64,000 nucleotides of DNA, taken from positions 78,923 through 142,922 of the forward strand of contig NZ_JACYMO010000007.1 of assembly GCF_014838825.1 (NCBI RefSeq), read 5' to 3'. The first letter of the stretch is position 1, and the number at the start of each line of letters is the position of its first letter. Source of the stretch: Erwinia persicina. GTDB taxonomy: Bacteria; Pseudomonadota; Gammaproteobacteria; Enterobacterales; Enterobacteriaceae. The notes beneath the pieces are model-generated. The model did no database searches. It had not been told where the DNA came from and saw nothing but the letters and a program-made list of their open reading frames with translations. The translations under genes and the position numbers were made by a program. Positions 56,732-63,910 of this stretch are shown one piece after another.

Positions 56732-57195
56732 AGGACCTCCTGATAGCTTTCATAGGTTCCGCTGCGCATCACCTCAGCATGACGCCGTGCGCGCTCCGGC
56801 GTTTGTCGTGCCCACAGGCTGGCGAGCATCGACGCTGCCGCGCCGGCAAAATCCCCGTCGGCGACCCTTTGCAGGGTCTGTTTAAATGCCGTCAGGCCCT
56901 GGGTACCCAGCTGATAGGCCATGCTGCACAGCACATCAGCACGCGGCGGGTTACACTGCCGCAGTGCAGCCTGAATGGCGGGTTGCCTGAGCATCTCTTC
57001 ATTCTGGCGATCCAGCACGGTCTGCATCCAGACCTCTCCGACCTTTCGTGGTACAGCGAAGAGATAATTACCGAGTGCAGCCCCGGCAGGCCCAATCTTT
57101 ATTCCGCAGCCCACCGTAGGAAATCCTTCCGTATCGCGATACGGTCGTTCTTTATAACCTTCTTCAAAAAGCAGGATCTGAATAATTTGACTCAT
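56728..57195 (-). CDS. T4-type endolysin (lysozyme, GH24)
   Basis: 155 residues. Catalytic Glu-8-Asp-5-Thr triad: Glu12 in LFEEGYKERPY, Asp21 and Thr27 in RDTEGFPTVGCGI, as in T4 lysozyme (Glu11, Asp20, Thr26). C-terminal helical lobe ends SLWARQTPERARRHAEVMRSG. Cleaves the murein glycan. No Sec or SAR signal at the N-terminus, so it depends on the holin. First gene of the lysis operon (endolysin, holin, Rz, Rz1), with AGGTGA as RBS. Confidence 0.9.
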   Translation of the reverse strand: MSQIIQILLFEEGYKERPYRDTEGFPTVGCGIKIGPAGAALGNYLFAVPRKVGEVWMQTVLDRQNEEMLRQPAIQAALRQCNPPRADVLCSMAYQLGTQGLTAFKQTLQRVADGDFAGAAASMLASLWARQTPERARRHAEVMRSGTYESYQEVL

Positions 57196-57405
57196 GGTTC
57201 ACCTCGCTAACAGAAAATTAAATAAACGTGATGAGATATCTGACTGAATAACAACAGCCATAAATAAACACGTCAGTGAATAAAGATAATGAAGGAGGGA
57301 GAGTGAAAAACGGGTTATTAACAGTCTGGATCAGAAAATGCGTACGCAATGAACGGGCCGTAAATTATTTTTTACTTTCCCTTTAAAGTGGCGTATTCAC
57401 CGTCT

Positions 57406-57777
57406 TCATTCCGTTATTTCGCACTCAAGCTGGCACTCCAGCGCGCTTAATACGCCGCAGACAAATCCCTCCGCTGTCTGAATTTGCTTACGCACGGTGC
57501 CATCCGCGCAGCGGCGACGGCGGGCAATCGAGCGCAGAGAAATTTGATAGAGGTAGTGGGCAACCAGAATATCGTGCTGCTCTTTATTCACCTGCCTCAG
57601 CCTGCTGATGCAGCCATCAAGGATCAGACCGTCGCGATCACCACAGGCCGGTCGCTCCGTCCCCCGGGCATGAACCAGCCCCCGGAACCCGGCCGCAACC
57701 GATGCGTAACCCAGGCGAGGCTGGCCGGTTGCCGCCCACCCTCCCCAGCGCTCAAGTAACATTCTGATATCTCGCAT
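57406..57777 (-). CDS. Phage antitermination protein Q-like
   Basis: 123 residues from ATG 57777 (GAGGAG upstream). MRDIRMLLERWGGWAA... YASVAAGFRGL...GDRDGLILDGCISRLRQVNKEQHDILVAHYLYQISLRSIARRRRCADGTVRKQIQTAEGFVCGVL is the Phage_antitermQ pattern: a helix-turn-helix at RSIARRRRCADGTVRKQIQTAEGF. Q proteins let RNA polymerase read through terminators before lysis genes. Placed 210 bases before the endolysin, where a late promoter would be expected. Its own control probably comes from the divergent repressor. Confidence 0.82.
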   Translation of the reverse strand: MRDIRMLLERWGGWAATGQPRLGYASVAAGFRGLVHARGTERPACGDRDGLILDGCISRLRQVNKEQHDILVAHYLYQISLRSIARRRRCADGTVRKQIQTAEGFVCGVLSALECQLECEITE

Positions 57778-58181
57778 CTTCTGCTCCTCTGTATCGGTGC
57801 GGATAGACACTGACAGGTTGTCAGCACATTTCAGCCGTTAACACCGCTACGCCTGCCTGCCCGATGAGATCATGCAGAGCAAGGCGGCAACGGAACATCC
57901 GTCAGGAGGACGAACAGCCCCCTTACAAGTGAGCCAGCGATTAGGCTGGACGGCCTGATTGATAAAGAGCGGTGAAATAATTCAGCCAGTGCAGGCAGGC
58001 ATGACTGACTGCTGCCACACTATCGTTAAATATCACGTTTACACTGGCCCTGATCCTGCCCCAGTCGATGGGAAATTCAGCGCCATGCGCAACCCTCCTG
58101 TCATCGTTGACGACAGATCTCATTCCGGTTTCTGGGTATGTGAGACACTGAAGCGATACTTATAGGTATATGTCATGCGTG

Positions 58182-58218
58182 AATAATAGCAAATAGTATT
58201 ACACAAAATAATAGCAAA
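58182..58218. promoter_or_regulatory. Tandem operator repeats of the CI-like repressor
   Basis: AATAATAGCAAA occurs at 58182-58193 and again at 58207-58218, 25 bases apart. The first copy extends to a near-palindrome AATAATAGCAAATAGTATT. They lie just upstream of the repressor -35 region, as in lambdoid OR-type operators. Confidence 0.65.
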
Positions 58219-58224
58219 GCGTGT

Positions 58225-58251
58225 TTGACGAAAAATACGCGTCGCTATAAA
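58225..58251 (+). promoter_or_regulatory. Promoter of the CI-like repressor, probably leaderless
   Basis: TTGACG (58225-58230) and TATAAA (58246-58251), spacer 15. The start of transcription would fall within a few bases of the ATG at 58261, and no Shine-Dalgarno precedes it, so the mRNA is probably leaderless like lambda cI from PRM. Confidence 0.55.
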
Positions 58252-58260
58252 TTCTGGTAT

Positions 58261-58863
58261 ATGAAACAGAATACACTTGCCTGGCGGCTGAACACGGCCA
58301 TGACCATGATGGGAATTACACAAGGTGCTCTGGCCAAAGCATCGGGCGTGTCACAGCCTACCATCTGGCGACTGACGAAAGGTGAAGCAGAGGGATCGCG
58401 CAAGCTGGTCGATATTGCCAGAGCGCTGGATATCAATGTGGAATGGCTGGCTAACGGGTCGGGCGAAATGCGCGGCACGGCGGTATCAGGCCCGGCAGAT
58501 AAAATAAAAAGTGGTACTACGGTGCCGGTCTGGGATACCAGCGGAAAAACCAGTGAACAGGTGAGCGTCCCCACCGGCGTGAAGGCAAAAAAAAGCTGGC
58601 GTGCCTATATTCTTGACCGCAACAGCGGGTGCGCAGAGGCCACCGCTGGCAGCATCGTCATTATCGACTGCGATGTACCAGTTGAATCTGGAGATTTAGT
58701 CATTGCGCTGATGAATGGCCGGCTCTCCGTGTACCGTTACCTGGAAGGCCCTTCCAACGGTTTTTTAACCGTTGATGACCCCCGACTGCCTGCAGTAGAA
58801 CTGTCCGGCGACGTCCTGCTTATCGGCGTCGCTATCTTCCTCATCCGCGATTTACGGCGGTAA
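58261..58863 (+). CDS. CI-like phage repressor with altered S24 domain
   Basis: 200 residues. HTH about 5-60 (LAWRLNTAMTMMGITQGALAKASGVSQPTIWRLTKGEAEGSRKLVDIARAL). The C-terminal S24-like fold, about 85-200, has SWRAYILDRNSGCAEATAGSIVIIDCDVPVESGDLVIALMNGRLSVYRYLEG. The usual GDSM nucleophile reads RNSGC (Ser122 kept, context changed) and the catalytic Lys is replaced (VYRY), so RecA-driven self-cleavage looks lost. Divergent from the Q-lysis unit and so its likely repressor. De-repression would need another signal. Confidence 0.82.
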   Translation: MKQNTLAWRLNTAMTMMGITQGALAKASGVSQPTIWRLTKGEAEGSRKLVDIARALDINVEWLANGSGEMRGTAVSGPADKIKSGTTVPVWDTSGKTSEQVSVPTGVKAKKSWRAYILDRNSGCAEATAGSIVIIDCDVPVESGDLVIALMNGRLSVYRYLEGPSNGFLTVDDPRLPAVELSGDVLLIGVAIFLIRDLRR

Positions 58864-59253
58864 TCGCTGACGTCCTGCTCCGGCAGGATCGTCTCTTCGT
58901 AGTGACCGCCAGACACCCTGAATAACACAGATACCATCAGTTTTTCCTCGCGGTAAACCATCAGCGCCCTCTCATCATGACCCTGACAGTGTTCATCTTT
59001 CGATATAACTGAATAGATTAGTAAAGCTTTTGACATGTTCGCCATAAAACTGACAATTAATGACAATAAAATATTTAAAATCAACGATTTCAACAAAATA
59101 CATCGATAGCATAGGTTATTTAACTCATAACCATTGATATTGATAATAACCCTGGCTATCGTTTTTATAAGCGTAAAACATCAGCAGCGCTTAGGGGATA
59201 TTTCCTGTCACACATCGGGGATCAGATCGCTGCTTCCTGTACCGGAGGTTTTT
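58864..59253. other. AT-rich intergenic region, 390 bp
   Basis: No confident gene. A minus-strand frame from about 59042 (MANMSKALLIYSVISKDEHCQGH...) has a plausible composition but no RBS and runs on through the antisense of the repressor. The right-hand 80 bases should carry the promoter of the next gene (RBS GGAGG at 59242-59246). Confidence 0.4.
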
Positions 59254-59535
59254 ATGGCAACGATATTCTGGAAAACGGCGGCACCCTTCGGTACCTGTCG
59301 CAGCCGCTACAAAGCACGACGGGCAGAGATTGTCGCCGCGCGACAGCGTGAGAAAAGGCTGTTGCGCAAAATTGGCACGCTGCTGGGGGAAAGAGCGGAG
59401 ATTACACTGAGCCAGAAGATGCGCGGAGCGGGAGGCGCGTTACCGCAGTGTGCGCACTGTGGCTTGCCCGGCACGGGTCACCGGACGGCCTGCACGTTTT
59501 GCCTTGCGGCGATTCAGGCCATGAGCGCGGAGTAA
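59254..59535 (+). CDS. Small zinc-finger-like protein, 93 aa
   Basis: From ATG 59254, with GGAGG eight bases upstream. Strongly basic N-terminal half (FGTCRSRYKARRAEIVAARQREKRLLRKIG) and a C-terminal four-Cys knuckle CAHCGLPG...ACTFC, which looks like a zinc ribbon. Could bind nucleic acid. No family recognised. Just beyond the phage module and co-directional with the repressor. Confidence 0.6.
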   Translation: MATIFWKTAAPFGTCRSRYKARRAEIVAARQREKRLLRKIGTLLGERAEITLSQKMRGAGGALPQCAHCGLPGTGHRTACTFCLAAIQAMSAE

Positions 59536-59572
59536 AAAACCAGGCCGCGCGGGCGGCCCGATCGTTACTGGG

Positions 59573-59773
59573 TCAGGCCTGGCTGTCATCATCGCTAAGG
59601 AATGACTGAATAAACGCCCGCTGTGCTGGCGTAAGTACCCAGCCGTCCATATCCACGCTGAGAGGATGGGCCCTGTCCTGACCGGCAGGAGAAGGCCCGG
59701 CAGTCGGATCGGTCGGGGGACTCGGGGGGTGTTGCAGATTGTCTTTATCCATAAGTTCTGATGAAGGAACCAC
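59573..59773 (-). CDS. Hypothetical Pro-rich protein (doubtful)
   Basis: 66 codons from GTG 59773 or 59 from ATG 59752; neither has a clear RBS. Pro/Asp-rich (HPPSPPTDPTAGPSPAGQDRAHPLSVDMDGWVLTPAQRAFIQSFLSDDDSQ). The last part is amphipathic. Convergent with the zinc-finger-like gene. May not be translated. Confidence 0.3.
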   Translation of the reverse strand: MVPSSELMDKDNLQHPPSPPTDPTAGPSPAGQDRAHPLSVDMDGWVLTPAQRAFIQSFLSDDDSQA

Positions 59774-60002
59774 AGTGAGAAAGGTCGCCAGTCGTATCAG
59801 GTCCCTACGGGTGCCCTACGCCTTTGATACTCTCCCTCCACGCCTTCCAGTCTCCGTTAAACAATGCCTGCTGTCATTTTAGGATTTTTCAGTCTGGTGA
59901 TAAGTGAATTTTTCTGATGTATGTCTTGATAAACTGTTGCCGCTACCGTTTACACACAGGAAGGCGAGCCATCTGACGCCCTCACCTCCCTGCTTCCGAC
60001 CG

Positions 60003-60959
60003 TCAGTACACGGCGTCTTCCAGCACCTGATGGATCACCGCTGACAGCTGGCTGATCTCAAATTTGGCCACATAACCGTTAGCCCCCACCTTACGGACGT
60101 GATCTTCGTTGGCGCTCCCTGACAGGGAAGAGTGGATCACCACCGGCAGTCCTTTCAGATTATGATCGCTTTTAATGTTGCGAGTCAGTGTAAAACCATC
60201 CATCTCTGGCATTTCAAGGTCGGTCAGCACCAGCGCAATTTTGTCATGGATGGAGAGGCCCTCCTCCTGTGCTTCGCGATAGAGTTTTTTAATTTTTTCC
60301 CACGCTTCCAGGCCCGTAGTGTGCATTTCTGCCGGGATGCCCATGGCTTTCAGCCCCTGCTCCAGCATCTGGCGCGCCACCTTCGAATCCTCCGCCACAA
60401 TGGCTATCGCCCCCGGCTTCAGCTTGAAAGTTTTCACCTTGATGTCGTCTTCTTTCACTTCACGCACGGAAGGAATGACATCATGCAGGATCTGCTCAAC
60501 GTCCAGCACCATTGCCATATTATTGTTATTATCCAGACAGGCGATGCTGGTGATGTTACGCGTGCTGACGCCGGACTCCGCTGCATGAACCTGACTCCAG
60601 TCCAGACGCACGATATCTTCTACCGATTCTACCGCAAACGCCTGCGTGCTGCGGGCATACTCAGTGACCAGCAGCAGGTTCAGTCCGGTGGCTGGGGTGC
60701 AGCCAGCCACCGCAGGCAGGTCGATAACCGGGATCAACTGACCGCGAATATTGGCCATCCCGAGCAGCGGTGACTTCATACCTGCCGCACGGGTGATGGT
60801 GGTCATCGGTACAATTTCACGCAGCTTAAAGACGTTAATACCGAATAACTCTGGCTTATCTTCCTGATGAGCAGACCCCAGACGGAATAACAACAGTTCG
60901 AACTTGTTCGATAATGCGAGATTCGCTCTCTCGTCTATCTCTTTTTGAAAGTTATCCAT
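60003..60959 (-). CDS. cheV: Chemotaxis coupling protein CheV
   Basis: 318 residues from ATG 60959 (GAGGT upstream). CheW-like domain about 20-165 (LLLFRLGSA...LFGINVFKLREIVPMTTITRAAGMKSPLLGMANIRGQLIPVIDLPAV) and C-terminal receiver about 185-315 with phosphorylatable Asp in LVLTDLEMPEMDGFTLTR and the switch Ser/Lys (VVIHSSLSG, YVAKFE). Couples chemoreceptors to CheA with phosphorylation-dependent adaptation. Single gene with a sigma-28-type promoter. Confidence 0.96.
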   Translation of the reverse strand: MDNFQKEIDERANLALSNKFELLLFRLGSAHQEDKPELFGINVFKLREIVPMTTITRAAGMKSPLLGMANIRGQLIPVIDLPAVAGCTPATGLNLLLVTEYARSTQAFAVESVEDIVRLDWSQVHAAESGVSTRNITSIACLDNNNNMAMVLDVEQILHDVIPSVREVKEDDIKVKTFKLKPGAIAIVAEDSKVARQMLEQGLKAMGIPAEMHTTGLEAWEKIKKLYREAQEEGLSIHDKIALVLTDLEMPEMDGFTLTRNIKSDHNLKGLPVVIHSSLSGSANEDHVRKVGANGYVAKFEISQLSAVIHQVLEDAVY

Positions 60960-61032
60960 GTCTACCTCAAGGTGATGATTCATTGTTGTCAGCCGGCGCG
61001 GGTCAGCACGCGCTCAGGAACGCTGTTGAAAG

Positions 61033-61059
61033 TTATCGGCAGTGGCAGGGAAAAATACA
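61033..61059 (-). promoter_or_regulatory. Sigma-28 (FliA)-type promoter of cheV
   Basis: On the minus strand GCCGATAA (61040-61033), a perfect FliA -10, preceded after 11 bases by TGTATTTT at the -35 position (five of eight matches to TAAAGTTT). Lies about 75 bases before the cheV start. Confidence 0.75.
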
Positions 61060-61301
61060 GGGGGGGGTTGCAGGATTTGTGACCGGGGGAGGTAAATTTG
61101 CACGGCGTGCATATCCCATGGCGGGCAGGGCTGCGCCAGAGGAGCCCCTGTGGGATCCGCTGCTGTTAAAACGGCAGGGCCAACGATCGCCGGCCCTGTT
61201 CAGTGCTCGTTGCCAGTCTGCTAAACCTGCATGTTCATGATGTCGGTCTCAACTGACTGATAGTTAGGTTAATTCAGGTTGATACGTGGTTTTGCAGATG
61301 C

Positions 61302-61360
61302 ATACCGCAAAGTTTAAACGCTCACATCGTCGGGTTTGCGTTGCTTTGCGGTATTTTTTT
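61302..61360 (+). terminator. Terminator-like hairpin with no obvious upstream gene
   Basis: ATACCGCAAAG (61302-61312) pairs with CTTTGCGGTAT (61344-61354), 11-base perfect arms with a 31-base loop containing further G/C pairing, then seven T. On the plus strand no gene ends here, since cheV runs the other way. Could end a small RNA or be a remnant from the phage-like segment. Confidence 0.55.
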
Positions 61361-61381
61361 GTGCAACCAGTGTGCTACTGC

Positions 61382-61704
61382 TCAAATCACCCGCCCATTA
61401 CTATCGTAGAGATGAACTACGGCAGCCACGACTATTCCGATCACAGTTAGCTCTGCCAGTGCATCCCCCTCTATCGAATCACCTTCGGTCGTAATCACAC
61501 AGCGCCCATCAGCTTTCCTATGCCATGCTCACCCAACCACTCATAACACAGCGTTGAGCCATCCCGGGGCTTTATTGCTGCATCGACGACGTACGTCATG
61601 CCGTCGTACTCAACCAGTTTCGTGGCGGCAGGGTGGCGGATGAATATGGCGTTAAGGTCGATACGGGGTTCGATATAGTCTTTTGCCGGTGAAGGGAATC
61701 CCAT
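61382..61704 (-). pseudogene. UmuD-like phage gene with a two-base frameshift
   Basis: The first frame (61704-61495) reads MGFPSPAKDYIEPRIDLNAIFIRHPAATK... and stops after GKLMGAV. The next frame continues at once as ITTEGDSIEGDALAELTVIGIVVAAVVHLYDSNGRVI to a stop at 61382. Removing one GT from GCTGTGTGATT restores GAVITTEGD, so a GT duplication broke a ~106-residue UmuD/HumD-like protein. The GFPSPA..DY.E.RIDLN start is shared with UmuD after its cleavage site. Alternatively the second part is a separate GTG-started frame with a four-base overlap. Confidence 0.75.
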
Positions 61705-61943
61705 CAGTGAACCCTCCCCATGTTGCGAAGGATCCAGTAGTGGTTGTCTGTCCCGTCAGTCGTCTTATCTGTGAAGTCTGGCTGGTAGCGCTCTATCCAT
61801 GCATTGGCGTCTGAACGGGTAAAGTGCCAGTTGTAGTCACGCAGCTTCTCGATGAAGCTGTCTGTGCTCAGATAGCGATATCCCTTAGGGTTGAGCTGTA
61901 TGACCGCAACTAAAGCGGCGTGTATGTCTGCTGTGCGTGGCAT
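61704..61943 (-). CDS. Small phage protein upstream of the UmuD-like gene
   Basis: 79 residues from ATG 61943 (GAGGT upstream). MPRTADIHAALVAVIQLNPKGYRYLSTDSFIEKLRDYNWHFTRSDANAWIERYQPDFTDKTTDGTDNHYWILRNMGRVH: short soluble helical protein of the kind found in lambdoid/P22-type prophages. One-base TGATG overlap with the UmuD-like gene and a LexA-type box across the start region indicate an SOS-controlled pair. Function unknown. Confidence 0.7.
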   Translation of the reverse strand: MPRTADIHAALVAVIQLNPKGYRYLSTDSFIEKLRDYNWHFTRSDANAWIERYQPDFTDKTTDGTDNHYWILRNMGRVH

Positions 61944-61961
61944 AGTCACCTCACAAAATAA

Positions 61962-61977
61962 CCGTATAAACATACAG
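61962..61977 (-). promoter_or_regulatory. LexA-box-like site
   Basis: Minus strand CTGT-ATGTTTAT-ACGG, one base from CTGT-N8-ACAG, ending 19 bases before the start of the small phage gene. Same position relative to the start codon as the umuDC LexA box. Confidence 0.65.
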
Positions 61978-62085
61978 CATTACTTTTTGCTGTAGTCGAT
62001 CAAGTATAGATATAGTGATATTATTGAGAAACTATCTAAATGTATGTTGTCACGATGATTTTAGCCACCTAACCATGGTCTGATA

Positions 62086-63189
62086 ATGAACAATCACAAA
62101 ATTCAATCAATACACTATCTCCGCGGCATCGCCGCATTGTTGGTAGTGGGATTTCATGCAAGGCAAATGCTAAATGGAATGTTTGGAATTAAGGATTTAG
62201 GCAACTTTTTGCTACTTAACGGGCAGGCAGGAGTAGACCTTTTTTTCATCATAAGCGGTTTCATCATCTCTTACTCAACACACGATAAGGAACGATCTTC
62301 TGCTGGCTCTTTTATTTTAAGAAGATTTTTTCGCATTTACCCTGTATTTATAGCATCATTATTATTATGTTATTTAGTCGTCAATTACATTAAACCAATT
62401 GAAATATCATCATTAATAAAATCAGCATTGCTAATTCATACCAACTATTCAATGCACGGCCCATTCTTTGGTTATAACGTACTATATACAGCATGGACGC
62501 TCACTTATGAACTATATTTTTATATGATATTCGTAATTGCAATGTCTATCAATCATTACCATAGAGTTTTAATTGCATCAGCTCTTCTATTGTTGCCAGG
62601 AATTATACTTCAGAGTATTTACAACGATGAAATATCCCTTTCAGGAGACATGCTGTTAAACGGAACTAGCATCACAATGCTTAATTTCTTTGCATCACCA
62701 ATGTTGATTGAGTTTATATATGGAATGTTATTACATAAACTTGTGAGCAATGTTAATTTAGCAAAACACTCCGGAATTATATTATTCACTTGCCTTTCGT
62801 TTGTTTTTATTTGCTATTTTAGCAATTTCAGAATTGGATCCGGTCCGTTAAATTATGGCATGTGGGGGCTAGCAATAATTGTTGGATTGATGCTCTTCGA
62901 ACAATCCCATGATATCGGAAAGAGTAGAATCCTCACGGTTCTTGGTGATATATCTTACTCACTTTATTTAACGCACGTCATTGTGATTTATGTGATGACA
63001 TATTACTCTAGTTACGTTCCTATGTATGAAAAAACTAGTGGAATATCCAGGTTTGCATACATGGTATGCGCCTCAGTAACATTTTCTTGGTTAACGTATG
63101 AATATCTAGAAAAGCCGTTCATCATGATTGGAAAGAGAATAATAAAAGCGGGCTGGCGTCCAGTCCCAGCCACGAATTCGTTACAATGA
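62086..63189 (+). CDS. Acyltransferase 3 family (O-antigen/exopolysaccharide O-acetyltransferase)
   Basis: 367 residues, about ten membrane segments. Begins IQSIHYLRGIAALLVVGFHAR (the RGIA motif with catalytic His), then QAGVDLFFIISGFIISYS and SFILRRFFRIYPVF (the RxxR-type motif), all diagnostic of acyltransferase 3 proteins such as OafA and Oac. Ends with a cytoplasmic basic tail. GC is clearly lower than the core genome, with many AT-rich codons. Its neighbours (tailspike piece, phage SOS genes) suggest a serotype-converting phage origin. Acetylates cell-surface glycan by inference. Confidence 0.88.
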   Translation: MNNHKIQSIHYLRGIAALLVVGFHARQMLNGMFGIKDLGNFLLLNGQAGVDLFFIISGFIISYSTHDKERSSAGSFILRRFFRIYPVFIASLLLCYLVVNYIKPIEISSLIKSALLIHTNYSMHGPFFGYNVLYTAWTLTYELYFYMIFVIAMSINHYHRVLIASALLLLPGIILQSIYNDEISLSGDMLLNGTSITMLNFFASPMLIEFIYGMLLHKLVSNVNLAKHSGIILFTCLSFVFICYFSNFRIGSGPLNYGMWGLAIIVGLMLFEQSHDIGKSRILTVLGDISYSLYLTHVIVIYVMTYYSSYVPMYEKTSGISRFAYMVCASVTFSWLTYEYLEKPFIMIGKRIIKAGWRPVPATNSLQ

Positions 63190-63864
63190 CGTACCATCAC
63201 TGATGTTTGCAGGGTCTGAGCCTCGCTTTATTCTCAACCCTGTGCCATCATCCCATAATCTAATAGCCCCAATTCTCAGGAATCCGCCATTCCAGTTCCC
63301 GGGAAAGCTAACACATTCAGTCCTGCCCTGGTCAGCATAGATGATTGTTTGCGATCCTAAATTGTTAGCTAATGGCGTCGGCCCAGTTGACTTAAAACCA
63401 AACATACGGACGCGAGAGGTATTGTCAGTCTGAAGCGGGACATAGGCGGAACCAACTGCAACGATGAATAGATCATTAATGGTTACCTGCGAATTACCTG
63501 AAACAGTTATTGCACTAACACCAGATAAGTTGATGTTGTACGAAGCCTGAAGTCCGTTAAATGTCACTTGGCTATCTACAATAGCGCAAAGTCGTCCATC
63601 ACCGGAAACCACGGTCAGGTTTTCAATTCCATAAGTGTTAATGTTCACTCCATTGCACCGCGCAATAGAAAAGGCGTAACGTGTTCTCAAATCTTCACTG
63701 TAGCAACTAGTCAGAGATGTATAATTCATCTCGGTCAGAATCCAGCTGTACTTGTAGCCAACAATCCCAACACGCTCAAATGTACCTGAAGTACCTGACC
63801 CGAGACCGTTCTGTATAGGTGTAACGTTTATACCAACACTGACCTGCTCCCCGTTGATTAACAC
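63181..63864 (-). CDS. Tailspike-like beta-helix fragment cut by an IS
   Basis: 227 residues visible; the 5' part is missing because the frame runs without a stop into insertion-element DNA. Beta-helical repeats (INTYGIENLTVVSGDGRLCAIVDSQVTFNGLQASYNINLSGVSAITVSGNSQVTINDLFIVAVGSAYVPLQ) and the C-terminal RIGAIRLWDDGTGLRIKRGSDPANISDG are typical of phage tail spike or tail fibre proteins. Low GC. Convergent on the acyltransferase with nine bases of overlap. The apparent GTG at 63864 is probably internal. Confidence 0.7.
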   Translation of the reverse strand: MLINGEQVSVGINVTPIQNGLGSGTSGTFERVGIVGYKYSWILTEMNYTSLTSCYSEDLRTRYAFSIARCNGVNINTYGIENLTVVSGDGRLCAIVDSQVTFNGLQASYNINLSGVSAITVSGNSQVTINDLFIVAVGSAYVPLQTDNTSRVRMFGFKSTGPTPLANNLGSQTIIYADQGRTECVSFPGNWNGGFLRIGAIRLWDDGTGLRIKRGSDPANISDGTSL

Positions 63865-63910
63865 ACCGCGATGTTAGTAATGTCTTCATAAGCCACTTGA
63901 GGACATCCCC

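Larger units (their letters stand above)
57778..58260. other. Control region between Q-like gene and CI-like repressor
   Basis: 483 bases, no gene seen. It contains the repressor operators and promoter (listed separately) at its right end. At left, TGACAACCTGTCA-type dyads near 57811-57825 (GACACTGACAGGTTGTCAGC) may be an operator for the Q gene. The usual early genes N, Cro, O and P are absent. Confidence 0.5.

Noticed and set aside
58737..59096. 119-codon minus-strand frame at the end of the CI-like gene
   Set aside because: No RBS; its second half is antisense to the repressor and the remainder is too short to judge.
53600..59600. A complete or nearly complete prophage
   Set aside because: Only repressor, Q, lysis genes and a tailspike-like gene are present. 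There are no integrase, replication, terminase, capsid, portal or tail-tube genes and no att repeats that I could find.
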